DNA from: an uncultured Hyphomonas sp.
GTDB taxonomy: Bacteria > Pseudomonadota > Alphaproteobacteria > Caulobacterales > Hyphomonadaceae
DNA length: 64,000 nucleotides
Assembly (NCBI RefSeq): GCF_963678875.1
Contig: NZ_OY787457.1
Location: forward strand, 558,001 to 622,000
Direction: 5' to 3'
Positions 34,915-42,182 of this stretch are shown here, piece after piece; the stretch's first letter is position 1; every line of letters starts with the position of its first letter. The position numbers were made by a program, and so were the translations under genes. Under the pieces are notes generated by a model. That model ran no database searches, was not told the origin of the DNA, and worked only from the letters and a program-made list of their open reading frames with translations.

Positions 34915-34933
34915 CTCCGCGAAAATGGCGGAG
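34915..34933 (+). promoter_or_regulatory. Possible RBS-masking hairpin of the S24 regulator
   Basis: CTCCGC (34915-34920) pairs perfectly with GCGGAG (34928-34933) across a 7-base loop. The right arm contains the GGAG that would serve the ATG at 34943, and the loop contains the alternative ATG at 34925. The fold would hide the ribosome-binding site when formed. Confidence 0.4.
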
Positions 34934-34942
34934 TGTGGCCTT

Positions 34943-35560
34943 ATGCGGCACAAGGATATCTGGCGGGGGATTGACCAGTTGGCGGCCCATCATGGGCTGA
35001 CCCCTTCGGGCCTTGCGCGCCGGGCGGGGCTGGACCCGACGGCCTTCAACCCGTCGAAACGCGAAGGCGCCGATGGCCGCCCGCGCTGGCCGAGCACCGA
35101 GAGCCTCGCCCGCGTGCTGGACGCCGTCGGCTCCGGCTTTGACGATTTCGCCGCCCTGATCGATGGCCGCCGGGGTGCGACCGCGCCGCTGATCGGCTTC
35201 GCGCAGGCGGGCCGCGACGGCTATTTCGACGATGCGGGCTTTCCCGCGGGACAGGGCTGGGAAGAAGTGCGCTTCCCCGGCCTCGGCACGGAAACGGTCT
35301 ACGCCCTCGAAATCAGCGGCGATTCCATGGAGCCAGCCTATCGCGCCGGGGACCGGATCATCGTTGCCCCCGGGGCAGAGGTGAAAAAGGGCGACCGGGT
35401 CGTGGCGAAAACCACGGGCGGCGAGGTGATGGCCAAGGTTCTGGAGCGGAAAAACAGCCGCGTTGTGGCGCTGGCGTCGCTGAATCCGGACTATCCGACC
35501 CGCGAGTTCAAACCGGGTGAAATCGCATGGATCGCGCGGATTTTATGGGCGAGCCAATAG
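34943..35560 (+). CDS. S24/LexA-like helix-turn-helix transcriptional regulator, 205 aa
   Basis: N-terminal HTH with LAAHHGLTPSGLARRAGLDP, then an S24 peptidase domain. The Ser/Lys dyad is Ser128 (ISGDSMEPAYRAGDR) and Lys165 (GGEVMAKVL), 37 residues apart as in LexA. An Ala89-Gly90 pair upstream could be a self-cleavage site. This composition matches alphaproteobacterial XRE/S24 repressors rather than LexA itself, whose winged helix is different. The ATG at 34943 fits an upstream GGAG; 34925 is the alternative. Targets are unknown: candidates are its own gene, the AT-rich orphan upstream or the decarboxylase downstream. Confidence 0.85.
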   Translation: MRHKDIWRGIDQLAAHHGLTPSGLARRAGLDPTAFNPSKREGADGRPRWPSTESLARVLDAVGSGFDDFAALIDGRRGATAPLIGFAQAGRDGYFDDAGFPAGQGWEEVRFPGLGTETVYALEISGDSMEPAYRAGDRIIVAPGAEVKKGDRVVAKTTGGEVMAKVLERKNSRVVALASLNPDYPTREFKPGEIAWIARILWASQ

Positions 35561-35627
35561 AAATTATTGACACCCTTGTGACATCCGGTGCTTTGCAAAA
35601 CCCCTAAAAGCGGGTGATTACGCCGCC

Positions 35628-37127
35628 ATGACTGATAAGCCCATTGAAGAGCCGACACCGCAGGAATCCCTCGACCCGGAAAACTGGGACGAATTCCGCG
35701 CGCAGGCACGTCACATGCTGGATGCCGCCATCGACCGGCTGCAGGATGCGCGGCAGGGCCGCGTGTGGACCGAGCTGCCGGGCGAGATCAAGGACACGCT
35801 GAAGGCGCCGCTGCCCCGCGAGGGCTGGGGCGTGCCCGACGTGATGGGCCGGATGGAGGCGCTGCTGCCCTATGGCGCAGGCAATACCAATCCGCGCTTC
35901 TTCGGCTGGGTGCACGGTTCCGGCACGCCCGCGAACCTGCTGGCCGAGATTGCCGCCAGCGCCATGAACGCCAATGTCGGCGGGCGTGACCATGGCGCGA
36001 TCTATGTCGAGAAACAGGTCGTCGCCTGGTGCCGGGAACTGTTCGAGTTTCCGGAAGACGCGAGCGGCATTGTCGTCTCGGGCACATCCGTCGCGACGAT
36101 CATCGCGGTGAAAGTGGCGCGCGATGCGCGGCTGAACTTCCACAGCCGCAAGGAAGGCATCTGCGGGCATGGCCTCGTCGGCTACACCTCGACCGAGACG
36201 CATTCCTGCGTCGCGCGGGCGTTTGACCTCTTGGGCCTCGGCACGGACGCGCTGCGCAAGATCCCGGCGAACGACCGGTTCGAGATCGACATGGATGCCC
36301 TCAAGGCTGCCATCGCCGCCGACCGGGAAGCGGGCCTGACACCTTTCATCGTGATCGGCACGGCCGGCACGGTGAATGTCGGCGCGATCGACCCGCTGGA
36401 CGAGCTGGCCGACCTCGCCGCCGAAGAAGACATGTGGTTCCACATTGACGGCGCTTTCGGATCGCTCGGTGTGCTGAGCGAACGGATCAAGGGCCGCCTC
36501 TCCGGTGTGAAGCGCGCGGACTCGCTGGCCTTTGATTTCCACAAATGGCTGCACGTCAATTATGATGCGGGCTTCGCCCTCATCCGCGACGAGAAGCTGC
36601 ACCGCGCTGCCTTCACCGACCGTCCGGATTACCTGACCGCCAAGGCGCGCGGGCTTGCGGGCGGTAATCCGTGGCCTGTCGAATATGGTCCGGAGCTGTC
36701 ACGCGGATTCCGTGCCCTGAAAGTCTGGGCGCAGATCGCCGAATTCGGCACAGACCGCCTCGGGCGCATGATCGAGCGCAACTGCTACCAGGCGTCATAC
36801 CTTGGCGAGCAGGTGCAGAAGACGCCGGGCCTTGAGCTGCTGGCGCCTGTGGCGCTGAACATCTGCTGCTTCCGCTATGTCGAGCCCGGCCTTTCCGACG
36901 CCGTGCTGGACGCGATGAACGACGAGATCGTCATCCAGTTGCAGGAGCAGGGGAGCGCGGCGCCATCGACCACGCGCCTCAAAGGCCGCCTCGCCATCCG
37001 TGTGAACATCACCAACCACCGCACCGCGCGCGCCGATCTCGACATCCTGCTGGAAGAAGTGCAGCGCATCGCCGCCTCGCCGGAAGTTGCGGCAGTCAAG
37101 GAAGCGGCGCTGAAGGATGCGGGCTAG
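35628..37127 (+). CDS. Group II PLP-dependent decarboxylase, 499 aa
   Basis: Fold-type I PLP decarboxylase of the aromatic-amino-acid/glutamate/2,4-diaminobutyrate group. The PLP lysine is Lys306 in DFHKWLHVNYDAG. Upstream are GYTSTETHSCVARAFDLLG, with the stacking histidine, and WFHIDGAFG, with the aspartate that binds the pyridine nitrogen. The N-terminal region GWVHGSGTPANLLAEIAASA is typical of the family. Which amino acid is decarboxylated cannot be told. It is flanked by the S24 regulator and a LysR regulator on the same strand. Confidence 0.88.
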   Translation: MTDKPIEEPTPQESLDPENWDEFRAQARHMLDAAIDRLQDARQGRVWTELPGEIKDTLKAPLPREGWGVPDVMGRMEALLPYGAGNTNPRFFGWVHGSGTPANLLAEIAASAMNANVGGRDHGAIYVEKQVVAWCRELFEFPEDASGIVVSGTSVATIIAVKVARDARLNFHSRKEGICGHGLVGYTSTETHSCVARAFDLLGLGTDALRKIPANDRFEIDMDALKAAIAADREAGLTPFIVIGTAGTVNVGAIDPLDELADLAAEEDMWFHIDGAFGSLGVLSERIKGRLSGVKRADSLAFDFHKWLHVNYDAGFALIRDEKLHRAAFTDRPDYLTAKARGLAGGNPWPVEYGPELSRGFRALKVWAQIAEFGTDRLGRMIERNCYQASYLGEQVQKTPGLELLAPVALNICCFRYVEPGLSDAVLDAMNDEIVIQLQEQGSAAPSTTRLKGRLAIRVNITNHRTARADLDILLEEVQRIAASPEVAAVKEAALKDAG

Positions 37128-37166
37128 GCCCTTGCCGCCAACTCAAGAAACGGTCAGAAGTCATTG

Positions 37167-38072
37167 ATGGACTGGGGTAAGCTACGTTCTTTCCATGCTG
37201 CGGCGGAAGCCGGCAGCCTGACCTCCGCCGGAGACCGGCTGGGCATTTCGCAGTCGGCTGTCTCGCGCCAGATCGCGGCACTTGAGGAAACGCTGGGCGT
37301 GTCGCTGTTCCAGCGCCATGCGCGCGGCCTGGTGCTGACCGATGCCGGGCACACGCTGTTCCGCTCCACCATGGAAATGGCGCAGGCCGCCCAGTCGGCC
37401 AATACGGCCCTGCGCGACCAGCAGGAAACCCCGCAGGGCGAGCTGATCGTCTCGGCGCCGGTGGCCTTCGGCTCCACCTGGCTGGTGCCGCGCCTTGGCG
37501 GCTTTGCCCGGAAGCATCCGGACCTGCACCTCGATCTGCGCCTCGAAGACCGGGAATATGACCTGCTGAAGCTGGAAGCCGAATGCGCCATCCGCCTCTG
37601 GGCCGCCGACAAGGCAGACCTGATCCAGCGCAAGCTGGGAACCGTGGCGACGAACCTCTATGCCTCGCCGGAATACCTGAAGACTGCCGGCATGCCGCGC
37701 ACGCCGCAGGATCTCGATAATCACCGCATCATTGCCTATGGCGACGAAAGCTCGCCGCTGCAGGAAATGAGCTTCGCCTGCCGCGTGGGCCGCGACGACG
37801 CCCCGCCGCGCCCGGCCACGCTGAAGGTGAACAATGTCTTCGCCATGCTTCGCGCCGTCGATGCCGGGCTGGGGATTGCGGACGTGCCGGACTATATGGC
37901 CTCCACCATGCCGCGGCTGGTGAAAGTTCTACCGGAAAATGTCGGGCCGGTGTTCGATCTTTACTTTATCTACCCAAGCGATTTGCGGCGCTCCAAGCGC
38001 GTGGCCGCATTCCGGGACTTCGTAACAGCTGAAACAGAACTGCTACGCCGCTCAGCCATGCGGCAGGTCTAA
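37167..38072 (+). CDS. LysR-family transcriptional regulator, 301 aa
   Basis: N-terminal winged HTH: LRSFHAAAEAGSLTSAGDRL, then GISQSAVSRQIAALEETLGV and FQRHARGLVLTDAG. It is followed by the periplasmic-binding-like effector domain (LIVSAPVAFGSTWLVPRLGG). This VxRQI-type LysR close to the CrgA/DsdC clade activates or represses nearby genes on binding a small molecule. The ATG at 37167 is used; a TTG three bases earlier is the longest-frame start. Two short palindromes (ATGAAC/GTTCAT and ATGCA/TGCAT) lie just after its stop codon, around 38073-38104. Confidence 0.9.
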   Translation: MDWGKLRSFHAAAEAGSLTSAGDRLGISQSAVSRQIAALEETLGVSLFQRHARGLVLTDAGHTLFRSTMEMAQAAQSANTALRDQQETPQGELIVSAPVAFGSTWLVPRLGGFARKHPDLHLDLRLEDREYDLLKLEAECAIRLWAADKADLIQRKLGTVATNLYASPEYLKTAGMPRTPQDLDNHRIIAYGDESSPLQEMSFACRVGRDDAPPRPATLKVNNVFAMLRAVDAGLGIADVPDYMASTMPRLVKVLPENVGPVFDLYFIYPSDLRRSKRVAAFRDFVTAETELLRRSAMRQV

Positions 38073-38149
38073 ATGAACATCAGTTCATCATGCATAATTG
38101 CATGAGTGATCTGACGCAGTGGTGGTTGTGCAGGTGCGAAAAGGGATTA

Positions 38150-38271
38150 TCTAGAGCGTATGCCAAGGGTCCCGGGCATTACCCAATCCTTCCTCCGATT
38201 GGGCGTTTCCTCCCCCTTCGGGACCCGATACTCACAAGCCCGGCGCGGTCTACGCAGCCGGGCTTTTTTTT
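38150..38271 (+). ncRNA. Structured sRNA candidate with C/U-rich loops and its own terminator
   Basis: Between the LysR gene and the convergent symporter gene lies a compact fold. GGGTCCCG (38167-38174) pairs perfectly with CGGGACCC (38219-38226). Inside it, CCCAATC (38182-38188) pairs with GATTGGG (38197-38203), displaying the loop CTTCCTCC. A second C/U-rich single strand, TTTCCTCCCCCTT, lies at 38206-38218. A terminator follows at 38237-38271. Exposed CCUCC-like loops are the hallmark of alphaproteobacterial CcsR/alpha-r14 type RNAs, which can pair with ribosome-binding sites. The 5' end is unknown; processing from the lysR mRNA is the alternative. Confidence 0.45.
38237..38271 (+). terminator. 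Rho-independent terminator (sRNA candidate or lysR 3' end)
   Basis: AGCCCGGC (38237-38244) and GCCGGGCT (38257-38264) form an 8-bp perfect stem with a 12-base loop, followed by a run of eight T (38264-38271). It overlaps the last codons of the convergent symporter gene, whose stop is at 38250-38252; the T-run encodes Lys-Lys on the other strand. Confidence 0.88.
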
Positions 38272-39704
38272 GCCGAATCCAGCCAACCACGGGCCTCCAG
38301 CGTGCCTATCGCAAGGTAAACGGCCAATGCGGCCAGCACAGCGAAGAGGTATGAGCCTTCATAGCCCTGCGTCCAGCCGGGCATGTTTTCCGCCGCCGCC
38401 TCATCGAAAAGACTGACGAACCAGGCCGGCATGCCCTCGCCGAAGAAACTGGCCAGCGCCCCGGCCACCATGGCGGAGAGGGCCGCCATTTCGCGTCCGA
38501 ATTTGGAATGCAGTCCGATCAGCAGCGCGACGGCAATGCCGGCCGAGCCGAAGGAGGACGCAATCTCGACCAGGCCCTTGATCGTCTCGCCCGAGGCCGC
38601 GATGGCATAGGCGAAGAGGCCCGCCAGCAGGGTCAGCGACCGGCCGAAGAGCAGCTTGCGCGGCTCCGGAAGGTTGCGCGCCACGCGTTCAATCAGGTTG
38701 CGGCTGGCAATGGCGGAGACGGCCAGCAGCGTCGTGTCCACCGTCGACAGGATCGCGGAGACGAGCGCGCCCATCAGCACCGTGTACATGAGTGGGGAGA
38801 GGTATTGCCGTGCCAGTTCCGGCAGGTAGCTGTCGGTACTCTCCGCATCGAACCCCGCCGCATGGCCGAGCAGGCCGATCATCAGCGGAATGGCGCCCAG
38901 CACCAGGTAAAGCCCCGAAGCGAGGTAGCAGCCCATCCGGGCGACGCTGGCAGACTTCGCCCCGAGAAAGCGGGAGATCGCCTCCTGCGCCACGAGGGAT
39001 CCGACGATCGGGATCATCCACGCGTCAATTGTGGAGAGCCAGCTTTCCTTCGTGCCGTCCTCCTCGATCAGGCGCCACTGCAGCTGTTCCGCCCCGATAT
39101 GGGAGAAGGAGAAGTCGCCGCTGGCCAGCACGGTGATCAGCAGGATGATGAGGCCGCCCATCATCACGGTGCCCTGCACCATGTCGGTCATCGCATCGCC
39201 CAGCAGGCCGCCAATGGTGGTGTAGAGGATGATGATCACGGCGCCCGCGAAGAGGGCAAAGCCGAGGTCGATGCCTGCCGTCTCGGAGAGGATCTGGCCC
39301 ATGGCGAGCAGCTGGGCCGACGCCCAGATGATTGAGGTGGGGATGGTCAGCACGGCGGCCGTGACTTCTGCCTTCTGGCCAAAACGCAGCTGCATATAGT
39401 CCGGAAAGGTCATCACCCCGGATTCGCGCAGCTTGTAGGCAAGGAAGAGGGCCATGCCGATCAGGCAGAGCGTGTAGCCGAACGGGTCGGCCCGCCCGCC
39501 TGCGAGGCCTTCCTCGGCAATGGCGCCGGAGGCGCCCATCACTGTCTCCGCCCCGAACCATGTGGCGAAGACGGACACGCCGACCATCAGCACGCCGAAG
39601 CGGCGCCCGGCGACAAAGTAATCGGCTTCGGAATTGACGAACCGGCTGGCCCAGACCGCGATGGCAAATTGCAGCACGATATAAACCGCAAGCGCAGCAA
39701 CCAT
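38250..39704 (-). CDS. Sodium:solute symporter family protein, 484 aa
   Basis: SSS-family (TC 2.A.21) inner-membrane transporter with about 13 transmembrane segments. Typical passages are VNSEADYFVAGRRFGVLMVG at the N-terminus, TMTFPDYMQLRFGQ-like loop (GVMTFPDYMQLRFG), and MGALVSAILSTVDTTLLAVS, which carries the Na2-site serine/threonine residues. The solute is not deducible; it may be an amino acid, sugar or organic acid. The 3' end runs into the terminator of the opposite-strand RNA. Confidence 0.9.
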   Translation of the reverse strand: MVAALAVYIVLQFAIAVWASRFVNSEADYFVAGRRFGVLMVGVSVFATWFGAETVMGASGAIAEEGLAGGRADPFGYTLCLIGMALFLAYKLRESGVMTFPDYMQLRFGQKAEVTAAVLTIPTSIIWASAQLLAMGQILSETAGIDLGFALFAGAVIIILYTTIGGLLGDAMTDMVQGTVMMGGLIILLITVLASGDFSFSHIGAEQLQWRLIEEDGTKESWLSTIDAWMIPIVGSLVAQEAISRFLGAKSASVARMGCYLASGLYLVLGAIPLMIGLLGHAAGFDAESTDSYLPELARQYLSPLMYTVLMGALVSAILSTVDTTLLAVSAIASRNLIERVARNLPEPRKLLFGRSLTLLAGLFAYAIAASGETIKGLVEIASSFGSAGIAVALLIGLHSKFGREMAALSAMVAGALASFFGEGMPAWFVSLFDEAAAENMPGWTQGYEGSYLFAVLAALAVYLAIGTLEARGWLDSAKKSPAA

Positions 39705-39797
39705 CCGCCAGATCTCCCGTCTCAGCCCGTCAGAAGAGCGAAACGGTTATGACGTTTTGGCCGCCGCGCAAGCGGTTTGTTTGAGGGGCCGGGCGGC

Positions 39798-40262
39798 CTA
39801 GATGCTGGCGCGCAGCATCCAGGCGGTTTTTTCGGCGATGGTGGCCCGCTGGGTCATCAGGTCGACCGTGACGGCGTCGCCGACTTTTTCGGCCACTTCG
39901 ATCCCTTGCTTGGCGGCGCGGCTGACAGCCTCGTGCCCCTTGGCGAGGTTGGCGACCATCTGATCGGCGTCCGGGATGCCATTGTCCGGCTTGATCGTGG
40001 CGAGGTCGGTCATTTCACCGGGGGAGCCCGGGGCGAAATGGTCCAGCGAACGGATGCGTTCGGCGATCTCGTCGAGGGCAGCCCAGAGCTCGTTGTATTG
40101 CAGCTCAAACATGGTGTGCAGCGCGTTGAAGCGCGGCCCGGTCACGTTCCAGTGGTAGCCATGGGTCTTGGCGTAGAGCGCATAGGTCTCGCCCAGAAGC
40201 TTCTTCAGCGCGTCCACGGATTGGGCGCGTTGCTCGTCGGTCAGGCCGATGTCGATAGGCAT
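39798..40262 (-). CDS. dps: Dps-family DNA-starvation/stress ferritin, 154 aa
   Basis: Dps 12-mer ferritin that oxidises Fe2+ with H2O2 and protects DNA. The intersubunit ferroxidase motif is present: HGYHWNVTGPRFNALHTMFE followed by LDEIAERIRSLD. The length (154 aa) is normal for Dps, with no long Lys-rich tail. The start at 40262 has AGGAGAG upstream; a longer open frame to 40337 lacks an RBS. Confidence 0.93.
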   Translation of the reverse strand: MPIDIGLTDEQRAQSVDALKKLLGETYALYAKTHGYHWNVTGPRFNALHTMFELQYNELWAALDEIAERIRSLDHFAPGSPGEMTDLATIKPDNGIPDADQMVANLAKGHEAVSRAAKQGIEVAEKVGDAVTVDLMTQRATIAEKTAWMLRASI

Positions 40263-40351
40263 GAAATCTCTCCTTCTCGTTACGCCAACCATATGGGGAT
40301 TTGCTGCGCTTGCAGCTAATCGAATGGTCGCAGGCAAGCTATAGGAAAAAT

Positions 40352-41563
40352 CTATTTCAGGGCTTCGCAGAAGCGTTTGATCCGCGTCAGGGCTTCTTTC
40401 AGCGCCGCGTCCGATGTGGCGTAGGACACGCGGAAAGCCGGGGAGAGGCCGAAGGCGGCGCCGAACACGACGGCGACCTTTTCGGTTTCCAGCAGTTCCG
40501 AGGCGAAGTCCTCATCCGTTTCGATTACCTTGCCGGACGGAGCCGTCTTGCCGAGCACGCCTGCGCAGGACGGATAGACGTAAAACGCGCCTTCCGGGGT
40601 GGGGCAATGCAGGCCGGGGCACGCGTTCAGGCCTTCGACCACCATGTCACGGCGGGCCTGGTAGGCGGCCTTGCGGGTGGGCAGGAAGTCCTGCGGGCCG
40701 TTCAGGGCCTCGATGGCGGCGTACTGGCTGATCGAGCAGGGGTTCGAGGTCGTCTGGCTGATCACCTTGCCCATGGCCTTGATCAGCTTGTCCGGCCCGC
40801 CGGCATAGCCGATGCGCCAGCCGGTCATGGCATAGGCCTTGGAGACGCCGTTGATGGTCAGCGTGCGGTCCCACAGGGCCGGCTCGACCTGGGCGATCGT
40901 GGTAAACTCGAAATCGTCATAGACGAGGTGCTCGTACATGTCGTCGGTCATGACCCAGACCTGCGGGTGGCGCAGCAGCACGTCGGCCAGGGCCTTCAGC
41001 TCTTCGCGCGTGTAGGCGGCGCCCGTCGGGTTGGACGGCGAGTTCAGGATCAGCCATTTGGTGGCAGGCGTGATTGCGGCTTCGAGGGCTTCCGGCGTCA
41101 GCTTGTAGCTGGAGTTCGGACCGCACTCGATCTTCACGGGCTCGCCGCCGGCCATCAGCACCATTTCCGGATAGGACACCCAGTAAGGCGCGGGGCAGAT
41201 GACTTCATCGCCGGGGTTCAGCGTGGCCACGAGCGCATTGTAGATCACTGGCTTGCCGCCCGGGGCGACGTGGATCTGCGCGGGCGTGTAGGTCAGGCCG
41301 TTCTCGCGCTTGAACTTGCCGCAGATGGCGTCCTTCAGCTCCGGCAGGCCGTCGGCAGGCGTATACTTGGTCTTGCCTTCGGTGATCGCGCGAATGCCGG
41401 CTTCCTTGATATTGTCCGGCGTGTCGAAATCCGGTTCGCCCGCGCCGAGGCCGATGACGTCATGGCCGGCGCGTTTCAGTTCGGCCGCCTTGGTGGTGAC
41501 GGCGATGGTGGCGGAAGGTTTGACGCGGTCCAGCGCGTCCGACAGGCGGAGATCAGCAGCCAT
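40352..41563 (-). CDS. aatA: Aspartate aminotransferase (class I PLP), 403 aa
   Basis: Class I aminotransferase, subgroup Ib. The N-terminus has LSDALDRVKPSATIAVTTKA and GLGAGEPDFDTP. The PLP lysine is in INGVSKAYAMTGWRIGY. LNSPSNPTGAAYTREEL binds the cofactor and substrate. It interconverts aspartate/oxaloacetate with glutamate/2-oxoglutarate; some enzymes of this clade also accept aromatic or prephenate substrates. AAGGAC precedes the ATG at 41563. A stable hairpin lies in its leader at 41583-41623. Confidence 0.93.
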   Translation of the reverse strand: MAADLRLSDALDRVKPSATIAVTTKAAELKRAGHDVIGLGAGEPDFDTPDNIKEAGIRAITEGKTKYTPADGLPELKDAICGKFKRENGLTYTPAQIHVAPGGKPVIYNALVATLNPGDEVICPAPYWVSYPEMVLMAGGEPVKIECGPNSSYKLTPEALEAAITPATKWLILNSPSNPTGAAYTREELKALADVLLRHPQVWVMTDDMYEHLVYDDFEFTTIAQVEPALWDRTLTINGVSKAYAMTGWRIGYAGGPDKLIKAMGKVISQTTSNPCSISQYAAIEALNGPQDFLPTRKAAYQARRDMVVEGLNACPGLHCPTPEGAFYVYPSCAGVLGKTAPSGKVIETDEDFASELLETEKVAVVFGAAFGLSPAFRVSYATSDAALKEALTRIKRFCEALK

Positions 41564-41582
41564 GATAAGTCCTTGAGGCAGT

Positions 41583-41623
41583 CCCGGAAACGGGGCCGGA
41601 CGGTAAGTCCGGCGGGGCCCGGG
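41583..41623 (-). promoter_or_regulatory. Leader hairpin upstream of the aminotransferase gene
   Basis: On the minus strand a perfect 7-bp stem GCCGGAC / GTCCGGC with loop TTACC is enclosed by an outer CCCGG / CCGGG pair. It ends ~20 bases before the start codon of the aminotransferase gene. No T-run follows, so it is not a simple attenuator; it may stabilise the mRNA or act as a protein site. Confidence 0.4.
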
Positions 41624-41813
41624 ATACGCCTCGTAACGCGTGGCCGCAAGCCCTGATCCCACGGCATTTCGGGCAAGGGCATGGTTAATCCAACATGATC
41701 GCGAACGGCGCGATTTCTCCCGCGTGGCGGCACGATATTTAAACAATTCGTGCGAAGGTGTTCGCTTGTTGGCGGGGCTTTCTTTTTCCCATGGCAGGGG
41801 AGGAGAGAAGACA

Positions 41814-42143
41814 ATGATATTGGCATCAATTCCTAACGCGTATGAGACGGTCGAGCGTGAGTTCGGCCATGTCGTAGAAGATGCGACCAGGGATTTTCAG
41901 GTCTGGTACGAGCGGCTTTCCGACGTGGAACGCCTGATGGGGCTGTGCGGCTTCATCCTGCTGTTGTTCTTCCTGGTGCTCTCGAAGTCCGCGACGCGCG
42001 CGGCGGATCCCGGTACGGGCCGCAGCTTTGCCGGCTCGTTCACACTGGTCGTCGTATTCAGCTTTGTGGCGGGTATGCTGATCGACAGCCCGTTCGATCC
42101 GCGCCATTTCGTGAACGCAGACATGATCCGCAGCTTCCTCTAA
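41814..42143 (+). CDS. Small membrane protein, 109 aa
   Basis: Unrecognised protein with two hydrophobic helices (LMGLCGFILLLFFLVL and SFTLVVVFSFVAGMLI) after a ~35-residue acidic, amphipathic N-terminus. GGGGAGGAGAG stands 7-18 bases before the ATG. It ends 39 bases upstream of uvrC and is probably co-transcribed with it. The 250 bases upstream are divergent promoter space shared with the aminotransferase gene and are AT-rich near 41735-41755. Confidence 0.65.
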   Translation: MILASIPNAYETVEREFGHVVEDATRDFQVWYERLSDVERLMGLCGFILLLFFLVLSKSATRAADPGTGRSFAGSFTLVVVFSFVAGMLIDSPFDPRHFVNADMIRSFL

Positions 42144-42182
42144 GGCTCGCATAAAGGCGCAGGCTCGCCTATTTTGCGGGAC

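Noticed and set aside
34214..34942. Prophage or integrated element around the AT-rich orphan
   Set aside because: No integrase, attachment-site repeat or second foreign gene was found; only one gene differs in base composition.
38073..38249. tRNA or tmRNA gene in the post-LysR gap
   Set aside because: No T-loop GTTCGA/C box, acceptor stem or CCA-adjacent structure could be assembled; the fold is two nested hairpins plus a terminator.
38090..38416. 108-aa plus-strand open frame after the LysR gene
   Set aside because: It overlaps the sRNA-like hairpins and terminator and the end of the symporter gene, and its composition does not look like protein.
40301..41656. 451-aa open frame on the plus strand over the aminotransferase gene
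   Set aside because: Antisense to a clear aspartate aminotransferase; no RBS or motif of its own.
42144..42182. SOS (LexA) box before uvrC
   Set aside because: No GTTC-N7-GTTC pattern is present here or upstream of the ligase, exonuclease and helicase genes, so LexA control cannot be claimed from sequence.
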